NCBI RefSeq assembly: GCF_030463535.1
Contig: NC_132900.1
Span: 24,421,456-24,485,455, forward strand
From: Salminus brasiliensis
Taxonomy: Eukaryota; Chordata; Actinopteri; Characiformes; Bryconidae
Length of the DNA: 64,000 nt
Reading direction: 5' to 3'
Under the pieces are notes generated by a model. That model ran no database searches. It was not told the origin of the DNA and saw only the letters and a program-made list of their open reading frames with translations. The position numbers were made by a program, and so were the translations under genes. This document shows, in pieces, positions 23,020-35,161 of this stretch (its first letter is position 1; each line of letters opens with the position of its first letter).

Positions 23020-23190
23020 AATAGCTGTGGTACCCAGAGGCGCTGCCAGGGCCCCACGAAATAATTTTACACTGGACACCACAACAATTCTGCCAAAATA
23101 CTTAATAAAAAAAAAAGAGGGCCCCTGTCAGTCACAGACCCTTACAATTGTCCTAGCCCCCCATACGGCGCCCCTAATGGTACCATCATA
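23020..23190. repeat. Short TIR-like element
   Basis: CAGAGGCGCTGCCAGGGCCCC on the left and a similar inverted end, GGCGCCCCTAATGG, on the right enclose about 150 bp with an A-run. Looks like a small nonautonomous DNA element. Confidence 0.4.
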
Positions 23191-23199
23191 CAAAAGAAT

Positions 23200-23930
23200 A
23201 AATATATGGGGACAAAAATGTCTCTCAGAGGCAGCGGGCAGATCTAATTAAGTAAGACCATTATACTATTATCATCGCTTCAACCACAGCGTCTCCCACG
23301 AATTGGGCAGCTTTGGCAGCTTTCACATTTCACAGATGTATAATTTTATCACCACTTGTAGGAGGAGAACAGAATGAAAGCTGCAGAAAACAGAACCGGG
23401 GACATGTGAGAAGCAACAGGCAGCTCCAATAACACTCTGCAGTTTAAAGATAAGGTGCCAACATTTTACAGCGCTAGCAGCGGCATTTCAGTTAGGCAAG
23501 CAATGCTGTGAGTGCTGAGAGACTGACTATCACACACATATGCGGTGACTTTAATCGATGCGTCAGGCAGATGGTCAGAAATCGAGCCCTTCAACACCAA
23601 ACTGGTTTAGGCTACTTTCTCATGGGAAAAATTAGTAAATTAGGGCTTAGGCCCAGAAGTCAGCCTTAGTCCTCTCTGACCTCAGACGCTGGGTCAGCAC
23701 AGGGCAGGGCCCAGGGGTATTAGCATAGGGCAGATTGGCACAATGAAGATGTGGATTAGGACAGCAGCAAGGGCAGAGGGGTTAATCTGTCAGGGGAAGT
23801 TTTGGATCAGAACTCGTTCGTCCTCTTAATCAGCAGATAGCCGCTAAAGCTGACAAGCCTGTCCAAGTCAACAACAGAAGCGACAACATTTTTAGAATTC
23901 TCTGCATAATCAAACAGTTAAGTCAACAAG
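23200..23930. other. Intergenic sequence, nothing recognised
   Basis: No gene or repeat assignment. Confidence 0.35.
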
Positions 23931-23934
23931 TACA

Positions 23935-24410
23935 AATCATTCAGGGTAGGTTTGGTGTGAAACACTCTCTTTAAGACTTTCCCTCACAGAAAGTTATTAC
24001 ACCAAAGAGTACAGTACACTGCCTGACACCTGGGACACTGATTTGTCATAGCTGAAAAAGATATTTGGGTCTTAAATGTGTGTAAAAATGGCACATCATT
24101 AAAATGGTGGAGGAATCTATGCATGGTGTTGTGTGGAAAAAATAGTCCCCAAAAGAAAATGTATTTTCTTATTAGATTTGCCACCATTTACTATTTTACA
24201 TGAAATAAACATGGAATAAACATTCCATAAAAAGTCAGAGGACTATCTATGTTCAATGGTATATGTATAGATAAAATCGTTATATTTGTGTTGTGGCTGA
24301 CGACTGGTTCCATTTACCACCACTGTAAAGAAATTATGTGTAGTGTCGATAAGTTCCTCTACAATAAATTACAATTTTACACCAAACTCTAAACTCACAC
24401 ACTAAATAAT
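23935..24410 (+). repeat. MITE family A, near-complete copy
   Basis: Starts near CATTCAGGGTAGGTTTGGTG and ends near TTTTACACCAAACTC, so the ends are inverted (GTTTGGTGT/ACACCAAAC). The interior GTCTTAAATGTGTG, CATTAAAATGGTGGAGG and CTGGTTCCATT recurs in the other copies. Confidence 0.65.
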
Positions 24411-24779
24411 GAAGAAAATTGTAATAATTGGTAGACTTCCTCTTTAAATCTAGTTCATGCATATCTGAGAATGCTGTAAAACTATTCTAGTTTTATTACT
24501 GTTCTCTTATTTGTCCACATGTTGTTCTGGGGTTGCTCTTGCCTTCCTGTTTTTCTGTTTTCATGTTTTTGGATGTGATATGTCTGCTGTAACTTGGCCT
24601 GTACTCTGACCCCTGCTGTGGTCATAAATTAATTCTAGGAATGTGCGTTTCAGGGGGGACACTTTGCATAATATTTATGTTCTAGATATCAAACAAAACA
24701 ACAGATTTCACAATTAATTTGTGCTAGCTGGTGATATTGATATTCTTTTGCAACAAAAATGTATGTAAATGAGATACTT

Positions 24780-25050
24780 TTGCATATTTTGTTCCGAGAC
24801 TTCTCCCTCTGAACGGTGATTGGTTCTAATAATTGCCTTGGCCCTCCCCCTGACTGTGATTATTCCTAATTACTGTCTTGTTTGTTCTGAGACTCCTCCC
24901 ACTGACTACAATCAGTTCTAATCACTGCCTTCTTTGTTATAAGATTTTCCCTAGACTGTAAATGTCCTAAACATTGTCTTTTCCATGACTTGTTTGTTCT
25001 AAAACTCCTCCCCTTGATTGTGATTGGTCCTAATCACCACCTCCCTTCAA
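24780..25050. repeat. Minisatellite, units of about 50-60 bp
   Basis: Four or five degenerate copies built on TTTGTTCTGAGACTCCTCCC, then a CTGACTGTGATTGGT-type stretch, then TCTAATCACTGCCTT. Confidence 0.7.
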
Positions 25051-25494
25051 AATTGGGAAGAAAAGCACTTTTATTGAGAAGTGAAGCGAAGTACAAAGCT
25101 GTCATGTGGCTCTGCATGTGAATTGCAAGCATGTGTATCTGTGTATACACACTGTCTATGTGTGCTTCTGTTCTTAATTAGCATTAACAAACCCCTGAAA
25201 CAATCAGTTCAGTGGTCAGTGGTGTCCAGAGAATTTGGCTTTGAGGAGGAATAACCCAGCTTTAGCAGGTCACGCAAACCCACAATCAGCTCCCTCATCA
25301 ACCGCCACCTAATTAAGGACCCATCCTCTTTCACAAATGAGGCCAAAGCAAACTCTCAGTTAATCCAATAATAACGGACAGAACACTCTGTGACTTCCGT
25401 TTCCCTCTGTTTAAAGTGTAGCCATTCTTCAGAACAAATACACTAAGAACACCATCATAATTATTAGCATGGAAATACTTTTTGTTTGCTCTTC

Positions 25495-26165
25495 CACTCA
25501 TTGCCTACTTTATTAGAAATACACAACATGTATTTCATGTATACACAACACTACACCTCCACAGGGCAGGTATTATTTGGGTGGTGGGACATTCTTCGCA
25601 CTGCAGTGACACCGACATAATGGTGTGTTAGTGTGTGTTGTGTTGGTACAAGTGAATCAGACATAGCAGTGCTGCTGGAGTTTTTAAACACCTCAGAGTC
25701 ACTACTGGACTGAGAATAGTCCACCAATCAGATATGTCCAGCCATCAGTGTCCTGTGGGCAGCATGCTGTGACCACTGATGGAGGACCAACACAAACTGT
25801 GTAGCAACAGGCAAGCTTCTGTTACTGACTTTACATCTACAAGATGGACAAACTAGGTAGGGTTGTCTAATAAAGTGGACAGTGAGTGGACTATTTTAGT
25901 GTTTGAAAACTCTGCAGGACAGCTGTGTCAGAAGTAGCTAAGAATGACCCACTACCTAAATAATACCTCCTCTGTGGTGGGCCTGTGGGGTCCTGACAAT
26001 TGAAGAACAGCATAAAAGGAGGCTTAACAAAGTATGCAGATAAACTGATGGACTATAGTATAGTATGTCCTTATAGAATTACAATGTGCTCCTATATGGT
26101 ATAAAAGACAATGAGTGTTGAAAAAAAAGGAGGTGGTATTAATGTTATGGTTGATCAGTGTGTAT
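25495..26165 (+). mobile_element. Fold-back repeat family, full copy
   Basis: The right end ATTAATGTTATGGTTGATCAGTGTGTATA resembles ends of Tc1-derived repeats elsewhere in the window. A left arm, AGCAGTGCTGCTGGAGTTTTTAAACAC (about 25665), reappears inverted in the right half as GTGTTTGAAAACTCTGCAGG (about 25900), so the element can fold on itself. Related copies lie at 10240-10650 and 45632-45935. Confidence 0.7.
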
Positions 26166-26619
26166 ACTCTGGTGCACTTTATGAACAGTCCCAGCAGGCA
26201 GAGAATAGCTGACCTATATTGACCCCACAGTGCCCTCTTCTGTTGACTGTGAGACATTTAGTGAGTCAACCCCCCCACCCCAACCCCACAAATACACACA
26301 CACTCAGTAGAACAGAGAATTACCTAGCTCTCTCTACGGCCTGTCTCACTCTCTTTCTGAATTCTCATTTCTGTCCCTTTCTTCAATGCTCTATCATGTT
26401 CTGTCCTCTTCTTTCTTGTCTCTGTCTATGGTTTATCTCTCTCTCAAGCATAAGTAGACATTCCTGCTGAGGTCAAACAAAAGCATATAATGTCTCACTT
26501 TACTTTTAAATCTAGAGACAAGTCCAACTTTGCCCCATGTTAAAAGTTTTTACAGCATATATTTTGTCATGCTGCCCCCTAGTGCTTAATATTAACACTG
26601 ATTTACCTAAAGGGAAAGC

Positions 26620-26900
26620 CCACCCATTTTTCAAACTTTTTTCATGAATCAGTGTTTGAGAGGAACACATTCAGAGTGGGGTTTGGTGTGAAATCGTGGC
26701 TCATTGTAAATAAACCTGCAGACCTACACATTTCTTTACAGTTTACAACATAAATACTGCAATTATTTACTTTTCAAATATACCTGTAAGCCTGAGTTTT
26801 ATATGGAATGTTAATAATAGTAAATAAAATAGTGGAAAACATTAAAAATATACAAAAATATAAACATAAAAATATACATTTTCCTTTAGGACTTTTTTAC
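26620..26900 (-). repeat. MITE family A, inverted partial copy
   Basis: CAGAGTGGGGTTTGGTGTGAAATCGTGG followed by ATTGTAAATAAA and TTTCTTTACAGT mirrors the family's distal end. Confidence 0.5.
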
Positions 26901-26934
26901 AATGGTAAAACAGTGTCCAACTTTTAGAGATTTA

Positions 26935-27075
26935 GACTTTATTTTTTTCCCTTTTTCTCCCAATTTGGTACTGACAATTAACCCACTAATTCATAATTCC
27001 TCAGTGGTCTCCCGACACTTAGAGGGTGACGGATTTAACACGTCTCCTCCACTACATCCCTTTTTTTGAACCACC
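26935..27075 (-). mobile_element. SINE tail fragment
   Basis: Read on the minus strand, it contains a TAGTGGGTTAATTG stretch and A-rich tail similar to the end of the SINE at 33605-33905 (AACGAGTGGGTTGGGAAATTA). Confidence 0.45.
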
Positions 27076-27754
27076 CTTCAGATGATCAGGATAGTGCGAG
27101 TTTGAATACCTAATAATTCTATTTATTCTCACTGCTCAGAGACTACTGGAATTGGCCCATGTCAATCATTGTTTTTGCACTTAATATTTATACCAAATAA
27201 CACAATATAATAGAAACCTTCTCTTTGTTTATTGGATTAACTTTTGAAAGCATCTTAGAAAAAATACATCACTAAATCAAACAGTGTGATTTGATGGTTG
27301 TAGTTTAAACGGCAGTACGAAAAAAAAAAATCCTGGCCCTGTATTGCAGTTCTCCGTTGGCATTCGCCTGAGTCCTGAGTCTAACTTGTTTTTCTTCTAC
27401 AGGACAGACAAATTGACAGACAAAAGTGTTGTCATATATGCATATCATGGTTCCCCATCGAGTTATACAGTAGACAAAGTTGCTTCTTCCAGTGTGGGAG
27501 TTAAGATTCTTTGGTGGTTTTAGGCTACAGTTTGAGGGGTTGATGTTGTTCTACAATAGTGCTAAAGTTTAGCAGCAGCATCAGTTCAGTGTTCAGGAGT
27601 GTTAGCTTAGCTTGTAGCAACATTCATGTTTCATGTAATGTGCTCGTTATTCAGAAAATCCAGAGACATTTTGGGGAAAATGAAGGCATGACACATCTAC
27701 AGTACTTTTATAGATTGTGCAAATAAACAGGAAAGACAATTTAAGTGTTTAAAA

Positions 27755-30700
27755 TCAGAGCAGAACTGGAGAAAGGTTGTGTTTGGGCCTCTGCTGAGAG
27801 GAGCGTGTGTACTTCTTGCGGAAGTTGGGATACACTCCAGCCTCCTTGGAATGCTCTCCAGATTTATCAGGGTACACGTACCACATCACAACTCCGGTTG
27901 GGTTGATGGTGACAGTGAAGTGGGTGTTTACTGATGGCAAAGACAATGTTTCATCTTTAAACACGTCGTAGGCCTGCAGGAGGAAACCACACAGTGAACA
28001 CAAAAACTTCTGCGGTACAGAAACCAGTTTAAGGTGTCATTAAAAATGTCTCAAAACATGGTGTCAATTATAAGAAACACATTTCTCTTTTTCGCTTTTG
28101 ACCCGGAAGACAGTGTTTTCCATTAAAAGCAGTGCATTAGACGTACATAAGTGGACAAATTACCCCACTGGACCCTAGGTTTAATGTTTGTTTATTAAAT
28201 GCAGAAACTAATAGTTTACAGTTTTCTGTTAACAGTTTAATTTAGCATATCTGGTGGAGTGCCTAGGTTGTATTAGGGATGTTTTGTTGTAAAATATGTC
28301 CTTTTAAAATACACTGCTCAAAAAAATAAAGGGAACACTCAAATAACACATCCTAGATCTGAATGAATGAAATATTCTCATTGAATACTTTGTTCTGTAC
28401 AAAGTTGAATGTGCTGACAACAAAATCACACAAAAATCATCAATGGAAATCAAATTTATTAACCAATGGAGGCCTGGATTTGGAGTCACACACAAAATTA
28501 AAGTGGAAAAACACACTACAGGCTGATCCAACTTTGATGTAATGTCCTTAAAACAAGTAAAAATTAGGCTCAGTATTGTGTGTGGCCTCCACGTGCCTAC
28601 AACGCCTGGGCATGCTACTGATGAGGTGGCGGATGGTCTCTTGAGGGATCTCCTCCCAGACCTGGACTAAAGCATCCGACAACTCCTGGACAGTCTGTGG
28701 TGCAACGTGACGTTGGTGGACGGAGCGAGACATGATGTCCCAAATGTGCTCAGTTGGATTCAGGTCTGGGGAACGGGCGGCCAGTCCATAGCTTCAATGT
28801 CTTCATCTTGCAGGAACTACTGACACACTCCAGCCACATGAGGTCTAGCATTGTCCTGCATTAGGAGGAACCCAGGGCCAACCGCACCAGCATATGGTCT
28901 CACAAGGGGTCTGAGAATCTCATCTCGGTACCTAATGTCAGTCAGGCTACCTCTGGCGAGCACATGGAGGGCTGTGCAAAGAAATGCCACCCCACACCAT
29001 TACTGACCCACTGCCAAACCGGTAATGCTGAATGTTGCAGGCAGCAGATCGCTTTCCACGGCGTCTCCAGACTGTGTCACGTCTGTCACATGTGCTCAGT
29101 GTGAACCTGCTTTCATCTGTAAAGAGCACAGGGCGCCAGTGGCAAATTTGCCAATCCTGGTTTTCTGGCAAATGCCAAGCGTCCTGCACGGTGTTGGGCT
29201 GTGAGCACAACCCCCGTCTGTGGACGTCGGGCCCTCATACCATCCTCATGGAGTCTGTTTCTAACAGACACATGCACATTTGTGGCCTGCTGGAGGTCAT
29301 TTTGCAGGGCTCTGGCAGTGCTCCTTCTGTTCCTCCTTGCACAAAGGCAGCGGTAGCGGTCCTGCTGCTGGGTTGTTGCCCTCCTACGGCCTTTGCCTCC
29401 AGCCTTTCGCATTGATGTGCCATCCTGGATGAGCTGCACTACCTGAGCCACTTGTGTGAGTTGTAGAGTCTGTCTCATGCTACCACAAGTGTGAAAGCAC
29501 CACCAACATTCAAGTGATCAAAACATCAGCCAGGAAGCATAGGTACTGAGAAGTGGTCTGTGGTCCCCACCTGCAAAACCACTCCTTTTTGAGTGTGTCT
29601 TGCTAATTGCCAATAATTTCCACCTGTTGTCTATTCCATTTGCACAATAGCATGTGAAATTTTTTGTCAATTAGTGTTGCTTCCTAAGTGGACAGTTTGA
29701 TTTCACAGAAGTTTGATTTATTTGGAGTTATATTGTGTTGTTTAAGTGTTCCCTTTATTTTTTGAGCAGTGTAATTAATGGCTCAAAAATCATCTCAACA
29801 CATCCATAAAATAGAATAAATTACACATTAATTAGAAGCTAATAAAACTGCTAGTATAGAGAACCAATGCCCAGTCATGATTCCACCCCCTCTTAGGGGA
29901 GGATAAGTAATTTCACAAAATTATTTAAAAAAAAAAACAAAAAAAAAACAAAAAACAGAGTCCTATCTCACCATGTAGCTGCCAGAGGTATAGTTGAGCA
30001 GGCTGAGGGTTGAGTGGTAGCGGTAGGGCAGGTCTGTCCGTCGGCTCAGGAACACCAGTGCGCTGGCAGATTTGGACAGTGGCCTCCAGAACAACTCAAT
30101 ATGGTCCTCATCCTGAGACAGAAAGAAATGCAGTGTTATCCAGGCTAACTCACAAGCTTTAGTACTGAGCACTTTCACAAAACTACTGAGGACAACTCTG
30201 ACAGAACATGAGGGGGATTGTAAAAGACCTCCTCATTGAGTTTTAAAACTCAAACTTTACTTCAGAAACATATAAACCTGTCTTTCATGTTGCAATAAAT
30301 GTATGGTGAATGATATAATATTATTGAATGATGTTATTAACAATATTATACTTGATATTATGGCGTTTTTGATATAATGCTAATTTGGTAGTTGTTCTGT
30401 ACATTGTGTCCAACAGAAAAGCTTCTAAATAACTTTTTACATTGACTTCTTTTGAAAGTTAAGAACATTTTATCCCTTTCCTTTGAAGTTGTCATGTTTG
30501 CATGTCTGCGATGTTTCCTGCATTCAAGATATTTTTACTTGCTAAGATACCTCTTTTTTTGGTGGTCCGATGATAACTGATATTTACCTGTAGGATGCGT
30601 CTCCCCTGAATACCCAGAGGGTCCTGATTGATGGCAATGACAGCTTTGTTCTGTAGGATAATCCGGGCTTCACTGGTCAAAGTTCTAAGATCATTTGACA

Positions 30701-33565
30701 TGATCAGAGGTGCAGCCATGATAGCCCATAAGGCCATCTGAGCTTGTGACTGTTCCAGACTCAGCCCAAAGTTTCCAATAATCAGCTGAAAGAGGACAAA
30801 TAAAACATTAAATCTAGAAATGTAAGGCTAGAAGGATTAAACTGTGCTGGTACGCACTCCTCTGCAGCACTGACATTATATCTTACCGCTGTAAACTAGA
30901 AATGACCTATGAAGCCCAGGAACATTACATCCATTTCCATGATTATGCCACACCCACTACCATGGCTATTCTACACACATTTCCATGATTTGACACACCC
31001 ATTTCCCTGGTTACATTACCCCAATTTCCACAGTTAGACCACACTTATTTCCACGGTTATGTGACACCCACTTTCATTGTTTTAATATACCCACATCCAT
31101 GGTTAAGATTCCACATTTACATTACTGTATATGCATTTCCATTGTTACGCTACTCACATTTCTAAGGATATAAGGTCCATGATTATGCCACACCCACTTT
31201 CATGGTTAGACTATACCCATTTCCATGGTTGCAATATACTCAATAAATTCAATAACATGTTCTAGCTAAGTGTTTTCAGAAAAAAGGTATATGGTTACAT
31301 AGTTATATAGTTACTTTGTTAGATCGTTTTAGAGATTGTTAACATTAAGGTTAAATGTTTCTGTGTAAAACTAGACCTGTTGCTATATTATCTATACAAT
31401 TTGTCAGCAATAGCATGTGTTAGACTTACCATGTCGGGGTCGTTCCAGCGGCCAGGCCCTGAAACAGGCTGCAGGTATTCCTGGTTTTGGAAAAACCAAT
31501 CAACAATCCCCAATACACTGTTCCATGAGTCCTCAATGTCGTCATAGTTACGCCACAGGTTACAGATTTCTCCCAGAAGAGTGTAGTTCACCTGCAGGAC
31601 ACAAACCTGGTGTAATGCTATCTGAGCCTCATTCATTCCTTTAATATAAGAATCCTACTGTTTTCTAATACTCACGCTGGGAGGAAGACCACCCCGGTAA
31701 GCAGGCCAGCTGCAGGAGTAGGCGATCGGACGACCAGTGGCGTTTAGGGCCTTAGACATCAGAGGATAACCTGTACAATATAGATAATATAAAATGGCAG
31801 ACTTTTTTGTCAGTCCTTTTTACAGTGCTCTCCAAAATTACTGGCACCCTTGGAAAAGATGAGCAACAGAAGGGATAATTTGTTATATTATAAAATATGT
31901 TTGCTTATCAGCATGATTTTTACCTCCAGAAATTTGATGCAGTTAAAAATGCTTTGCTAATTATTTACATGTTTATTTTTTTGAGTTTGCATTGGAACAA
32001 CACAGAAAAGCTGAAAAAAGGCAAAACTGATATCATTCCACACAGAATTACTGGCTCCCTCAATTTAATATTTGATGAAAATTAATCGATTCATGTAAAA
32101 ATAAATGTGTTTCTTAAACCTGTGCTAGCAGCAAAACCATCTTTGGACTTGTTAACAACAGGGACCGTGTTCTTTTCTGTAAATAGTACAATACTGTGCT
32201 TTACCAAAAAAGCTCTAATTTGGTCTCATCTGTCCACAGGACATTCTCCCAAAAGAATTGTGGTTTCTACTGATAAGTTCTGGCTATATTCTGTCTCTGT
32301 GTCAACAGAGGTCCTCCTAGGTCTCCTACCATCATGTTCCATTTCATCCAGATGGCGATGGATAGGTTCTTTAGCCACCATTTAAACAATCCTTTGTTAC
32401 AAACGTCCATCTGTTTTTCTCTTCCGCCCACGTCCAGGGAGGAGTTCTTTTGTGTTGTTCCAATGTAAACAAAAGAAATAAACATGCAAATACCAAAACC
32501 ATTTCAAAGAAGTGCAGGGTTGCCAATGTTTTCGGCCATGACAGTATAAATGTATTATTTTACCCCATTATCTGTGTTACAGACTGCAGTTCCATTGTCA
32601 CATGCTGTTGCCATGGCAACTGTTATATTTCTTCACTGTATGTGAAGCCTACCCCGATGCTGTTCTTCAGAGTTTGAGTAGCAGCCATCAAACTTCAGCA
32701 TGTCCACCTCCCAGTCTGCAAACGTCTGAGCGTCAGTCTTTATCTGATCCAGCGTGGTGCCCGGGTACCCTGCACACGTGTGTGCACCCATATTGGCATA
32801 AATACCCAGTTTGAGGCCACGCTGGTGAGCATAATGTGTCAGCTTTGGAATTCCATTTGGAAATCTGGAACAGAGAGAACACAGTTTAATTAATTTAGGA
32901 AAAACATCAGAAATCGAATCTTAGTGACAGAGTAGAACACATTGAAGATGATGGTCCACTGCATCTGGACATTTGCGTTATATTATGTTTTTTGTGGAAA
33001 ATATAAAAACACAAATCTTTAATTTCTTCAAAATACTTCAGTACAAAAGCATTTACTGTTACTCATCTGCATTAAGATAAATACACACAGTGATATATAT
33101 ATATAGAGAGAGAGAGAGCAAGAGAGAGAGGAAGGGAGTACCTGACTGGGTCAGGCATTAGGCGTCCCTTGCTGTCTCTGGACATGAATGACCAACAGTC
33201 GTCGACAATGAGGTATTGATAACCCAGCTTCAACCAGCCATCCTCCACTAGACGGTCTGCCATGTCTACAAACAGAGCTTCACTGCGCGCACACACACAC
33301 ATATGAGATTTGGTCATAATCACTCAAACAACATATTAATTGCCTCGTTACTGTTACGTGAACGAGTTTAGACTGAAATGCCCATCCCTGTTTTTGACGT
33401 CAATCTACAGTACCTGATGCAGTTTTTCGGATCATTCATACAGTCAGTATTACAGCGGAACCGCTCCCAGGACATCCAGCCCATAGGGGGTGTCTTCACC
33501 AGTCCATTATCCAGCGCCAGAGTGGGCAAAGCCAGCAGCAGCAGTGATATTACCTTCCAGAGCAT
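27755..33565 (-). CDS. naga: Alpha-N-acetylgalactosaminidase (lysosomal GH27)
   Basis: Eight coding exons on the minus strand: 33565-33414, 33282-33142, 32864-32653, 31770-31676, 31591-31430, 30785-30588, 30112-29972, 27973-27755; phases join to 439 codons plus stop. The enzyme removes terminal alpha-GalNAc from glycolipids and glycopeptides in lysosomes. Residues 1-18 are a hydrophobic signal peptide, then [19 protein letters not shown], the GH27 start. The predicted nucleophile is Asp157 in LKFDGC and the acid/base Asp218 in [17 protein letters not shown] places Ser189 and Ala192 at the two sites that separate NAGA from alpha-galactosidase A (Glu and Leu there), so this is NAGA, not GLA. 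Human NAGA has 411 residues; this protein is longer by a basic C-terminal tail. Start chosen at ATG 33565, two bases after a splice acceptor; the first codons follow an untranslated exon. Introns hold several transposons. Confidence 0.95.
28310..29773 (-). mobile_element. Tc1-like transposon, 1464 bp, in naga last intron
   Basis: Left end TACACTGCTCAAAAAAATAA and right end TTATTTTTTGAGCAGTGTA are near-perfect inverted repeats of about 28 bp, bounded by TA. A broken minus-strand transposase fills the interior. Both ends are clean, unlike the older relics in this window, which suggests a comparatively young insertion. Confidence 0.9.
28550..29478 (-). pseudogene. Tc1-family transposase, frameshifted
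   Basis: From the N-terminus: [18 protein letters not shown], then a jump to a [10 protein letters not shown] segment, then [12 protein letters not shown] with the first catalytic Asp, [12 protein letters not shown] with the second, and [13 protein letters not shown] with the catalytic Glu. At least two frame changes (near 29115 and 28785) break it. The helix-turn-helix part after DGTSMR appears deleted, judging from family layout. Not functional. Confidence 0.85.
30885..31250. repeat. Minisatellite in naga intron 5
   Basis: Ten or more degenerate copies of a unit of about 25 bp like CATTTCCATGGTTA followed by TGCCACACCCA lie between exons 5 and 6. Confidence 0.75.
31821..32546. mobile_element. 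Nonautonomous Tc1-like element in naga intron 3
   Basis: Starts TACAGTGCTCTCCAAAATTA and ends GTTTTCGGCCATGACAGTA; the ends are imperfect inverted repeats sharing TACnGT and TTGGCA-type blocks, with TA at both edges. There is no transposase frame. The interior GGTCCTCCTAGGTCTCC and CATCTGTTTTTCTCTTCC looks like fragments of a longer Tc1-type element. Confidence 0.6.
33093..33132. repeat. (TA)n(GA)n microsatellite in naga intron 2
   Basis: A short TA run passes into GA dinucleotides only about 10 bp from the 3' edge of exon 2 (33142). Confidence 0.8.
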
Positions 33566-33604
33566 CTCTGAGAAAAAAAAACACACATTAAACAGCAGAA
33601 ACCA

Positions 33605-33905
33605 CTATGACCCGAGGATCGCTGAATCGAATTCCAGTTCATGCTGTCTGCCATTGGCAGCCAGAGCCTGAGAGAGCACAACTGGCCTTATTCTCTCCGG
33701 GTGGGTAGATGTGGCGACCTCTCTCCCCACAACGCTTCAGTGTGATGCTGGCCAGCTCGATGGTAGCTTGGTGACATTGAAGCGATAGGGGCAGCTTGAA
33801 AAGAGGAATTGGCTGGTTGCGCATGTGTCGGGGGAGACATGGGCCAGTCCTTACCCTCCCAGTGTTGGGACAGGAAGAGAGTACTAACGAGTGGGTTGGG
33901 AAATT
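33605..33905 (+). mobile_element. tRNA-related SINE upstream of naga coding start
   Basis: Contains a B-box-like GAATCGAATTCC, then GAGAGAGCACAACTGGCCTTA and CTCTCCGGGTGGGTAG, ending GAGTGGGTTGGGAAATTA and an A/T-rich tail. This is a composite short element of a kind I associate with otophysan fish. A related tail occurs at 26935-27075. Confidence 0.6.
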
Positions 33906-33954
33906 ATTTTAAAAATTAAACATGTCTTTAGTTTTATACTGGAGCTAAAAGGCT

Positions 33955-34200
33955 AATGTAGCTAACAAGGAAAGGCCCCTCTAATTAGCTTGGTGGTAAC
34001 TGCATGTCAGCGTATATAGACAACTGAGAGTCATAGAGTGTCAGAAACCACATAAGCAAGTCTATCAGAGAGTATTGAACACCTTCACACGGTTAGAGTA
34101 GAGTGGGTAATGATTTAGGCCTGCAGTTAGCACCATGCTAACTGGTACATACAGTAAGACCATTTGCTACATTAGCTGCATAGCTCCCTTTTAAACCTAA
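33955..34200 (-). repeat. Interspersed repeat family B, copy 2
   Basis: GTGTCAGAAACCACATAAGC is the reverse complement of the core in copies 1 and 3. Confidence 0.6.
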
Positions 34201-34393
34201 AGAAGCCAATTTCGAGCGAGTTACGTATGTGCGTGTGGTTGATACTTGGCAACAGTACTGCTTTTGCTTTACCCCAGTACAGTATAACTTGTTTGTTTTC
34301 TTTGGGGAAACTGAAAAGTGTTCCTGGGCTTAGTGTGCAAAATGGTACAGCACACATCACATGCTTTCCTGTTTTAATCTGTACTTCCTTCAT

Positions 34394-34396
<3 letters not shown>

Positions 34397-34434
<38 letters not shown>

Positions 34435-34523
34435 TACACAATAAAATGTCAAATTTGAGGAGCTTGCTATATTTATGTACAACTCTTTCAAGGAAAACAC
34501 AACCTAAGAGAAGTTACAAGTTA

Positions 34524-34575
<52 letters not shown>
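34397..34575. repeat. (CA)n and (AT)n microsatellites
   Basis: CA run at about 34397-34433 and a long TA/AT run at about 34525-34575, capable of cruciform extrusion. Flanking open frames are artefacts. Confidence 0.9.
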
Positions 34576-34576
<1 letters not shown>

Positions 34577-35161
34577 TATATAGACTACATATCTACACAT
34601 ATCATGTGACAATGAACCTGTCGTCTACAATCTGTGCAATGGGAATAAATAGACACACGACACTGATGATCTACAAAATGTCAGCTTTACAGGAGAGATT
34701 CTGTTCTATAAGTCCTTCTGGAGCATTTCTATCGGTCTGTTCATCATGACAAGATGTCAGATTCACAATATGACAAAGATCTGTACAAATGGAGATGGAT
34801 TATGAATGTTTCTGCATCCTACAACAGTATTTTGGTTTCCTCTTATTACATACAGACCCCTTCAGAGCTGATTCAGTTCAGAAGGTCCTGAATCATTGGT
34901 TTATATCTTCTCATGCACAGTGTGCCAATACTAATACATTATTAGTGTAACAGCTTACGCAAACACACAACTCATGTGAATGCAGTGACAGTTGACAGGA
35001 ATCACAGTTGTTTCCCACTTCAGTGTAATTAAAGAGCATTTAACGGCTGAGCTCAAGCCTAGATTTCAGCTATGCACCTGTTCACTCATTAAACTCACAC
35101 AGTAACTCAAAGCAAAACTGCAGGACAAAAGCATAAAAAACAAACACTGCAGTGTTTTTAC

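Noticed and set aside
24780-25050. CRISPR-like array of repeats and spacers
   Set aside because: Units are contiguous degenerate minisatellite copies without unique spacers, in a vertebrate genome.
27755-33565. Alternative call: alpha-galactosidase A (gla)
   Set aside because: The SCSWPAY motif and [11 protein letters not shown] match NAGA; GLA has SCEWPLY.
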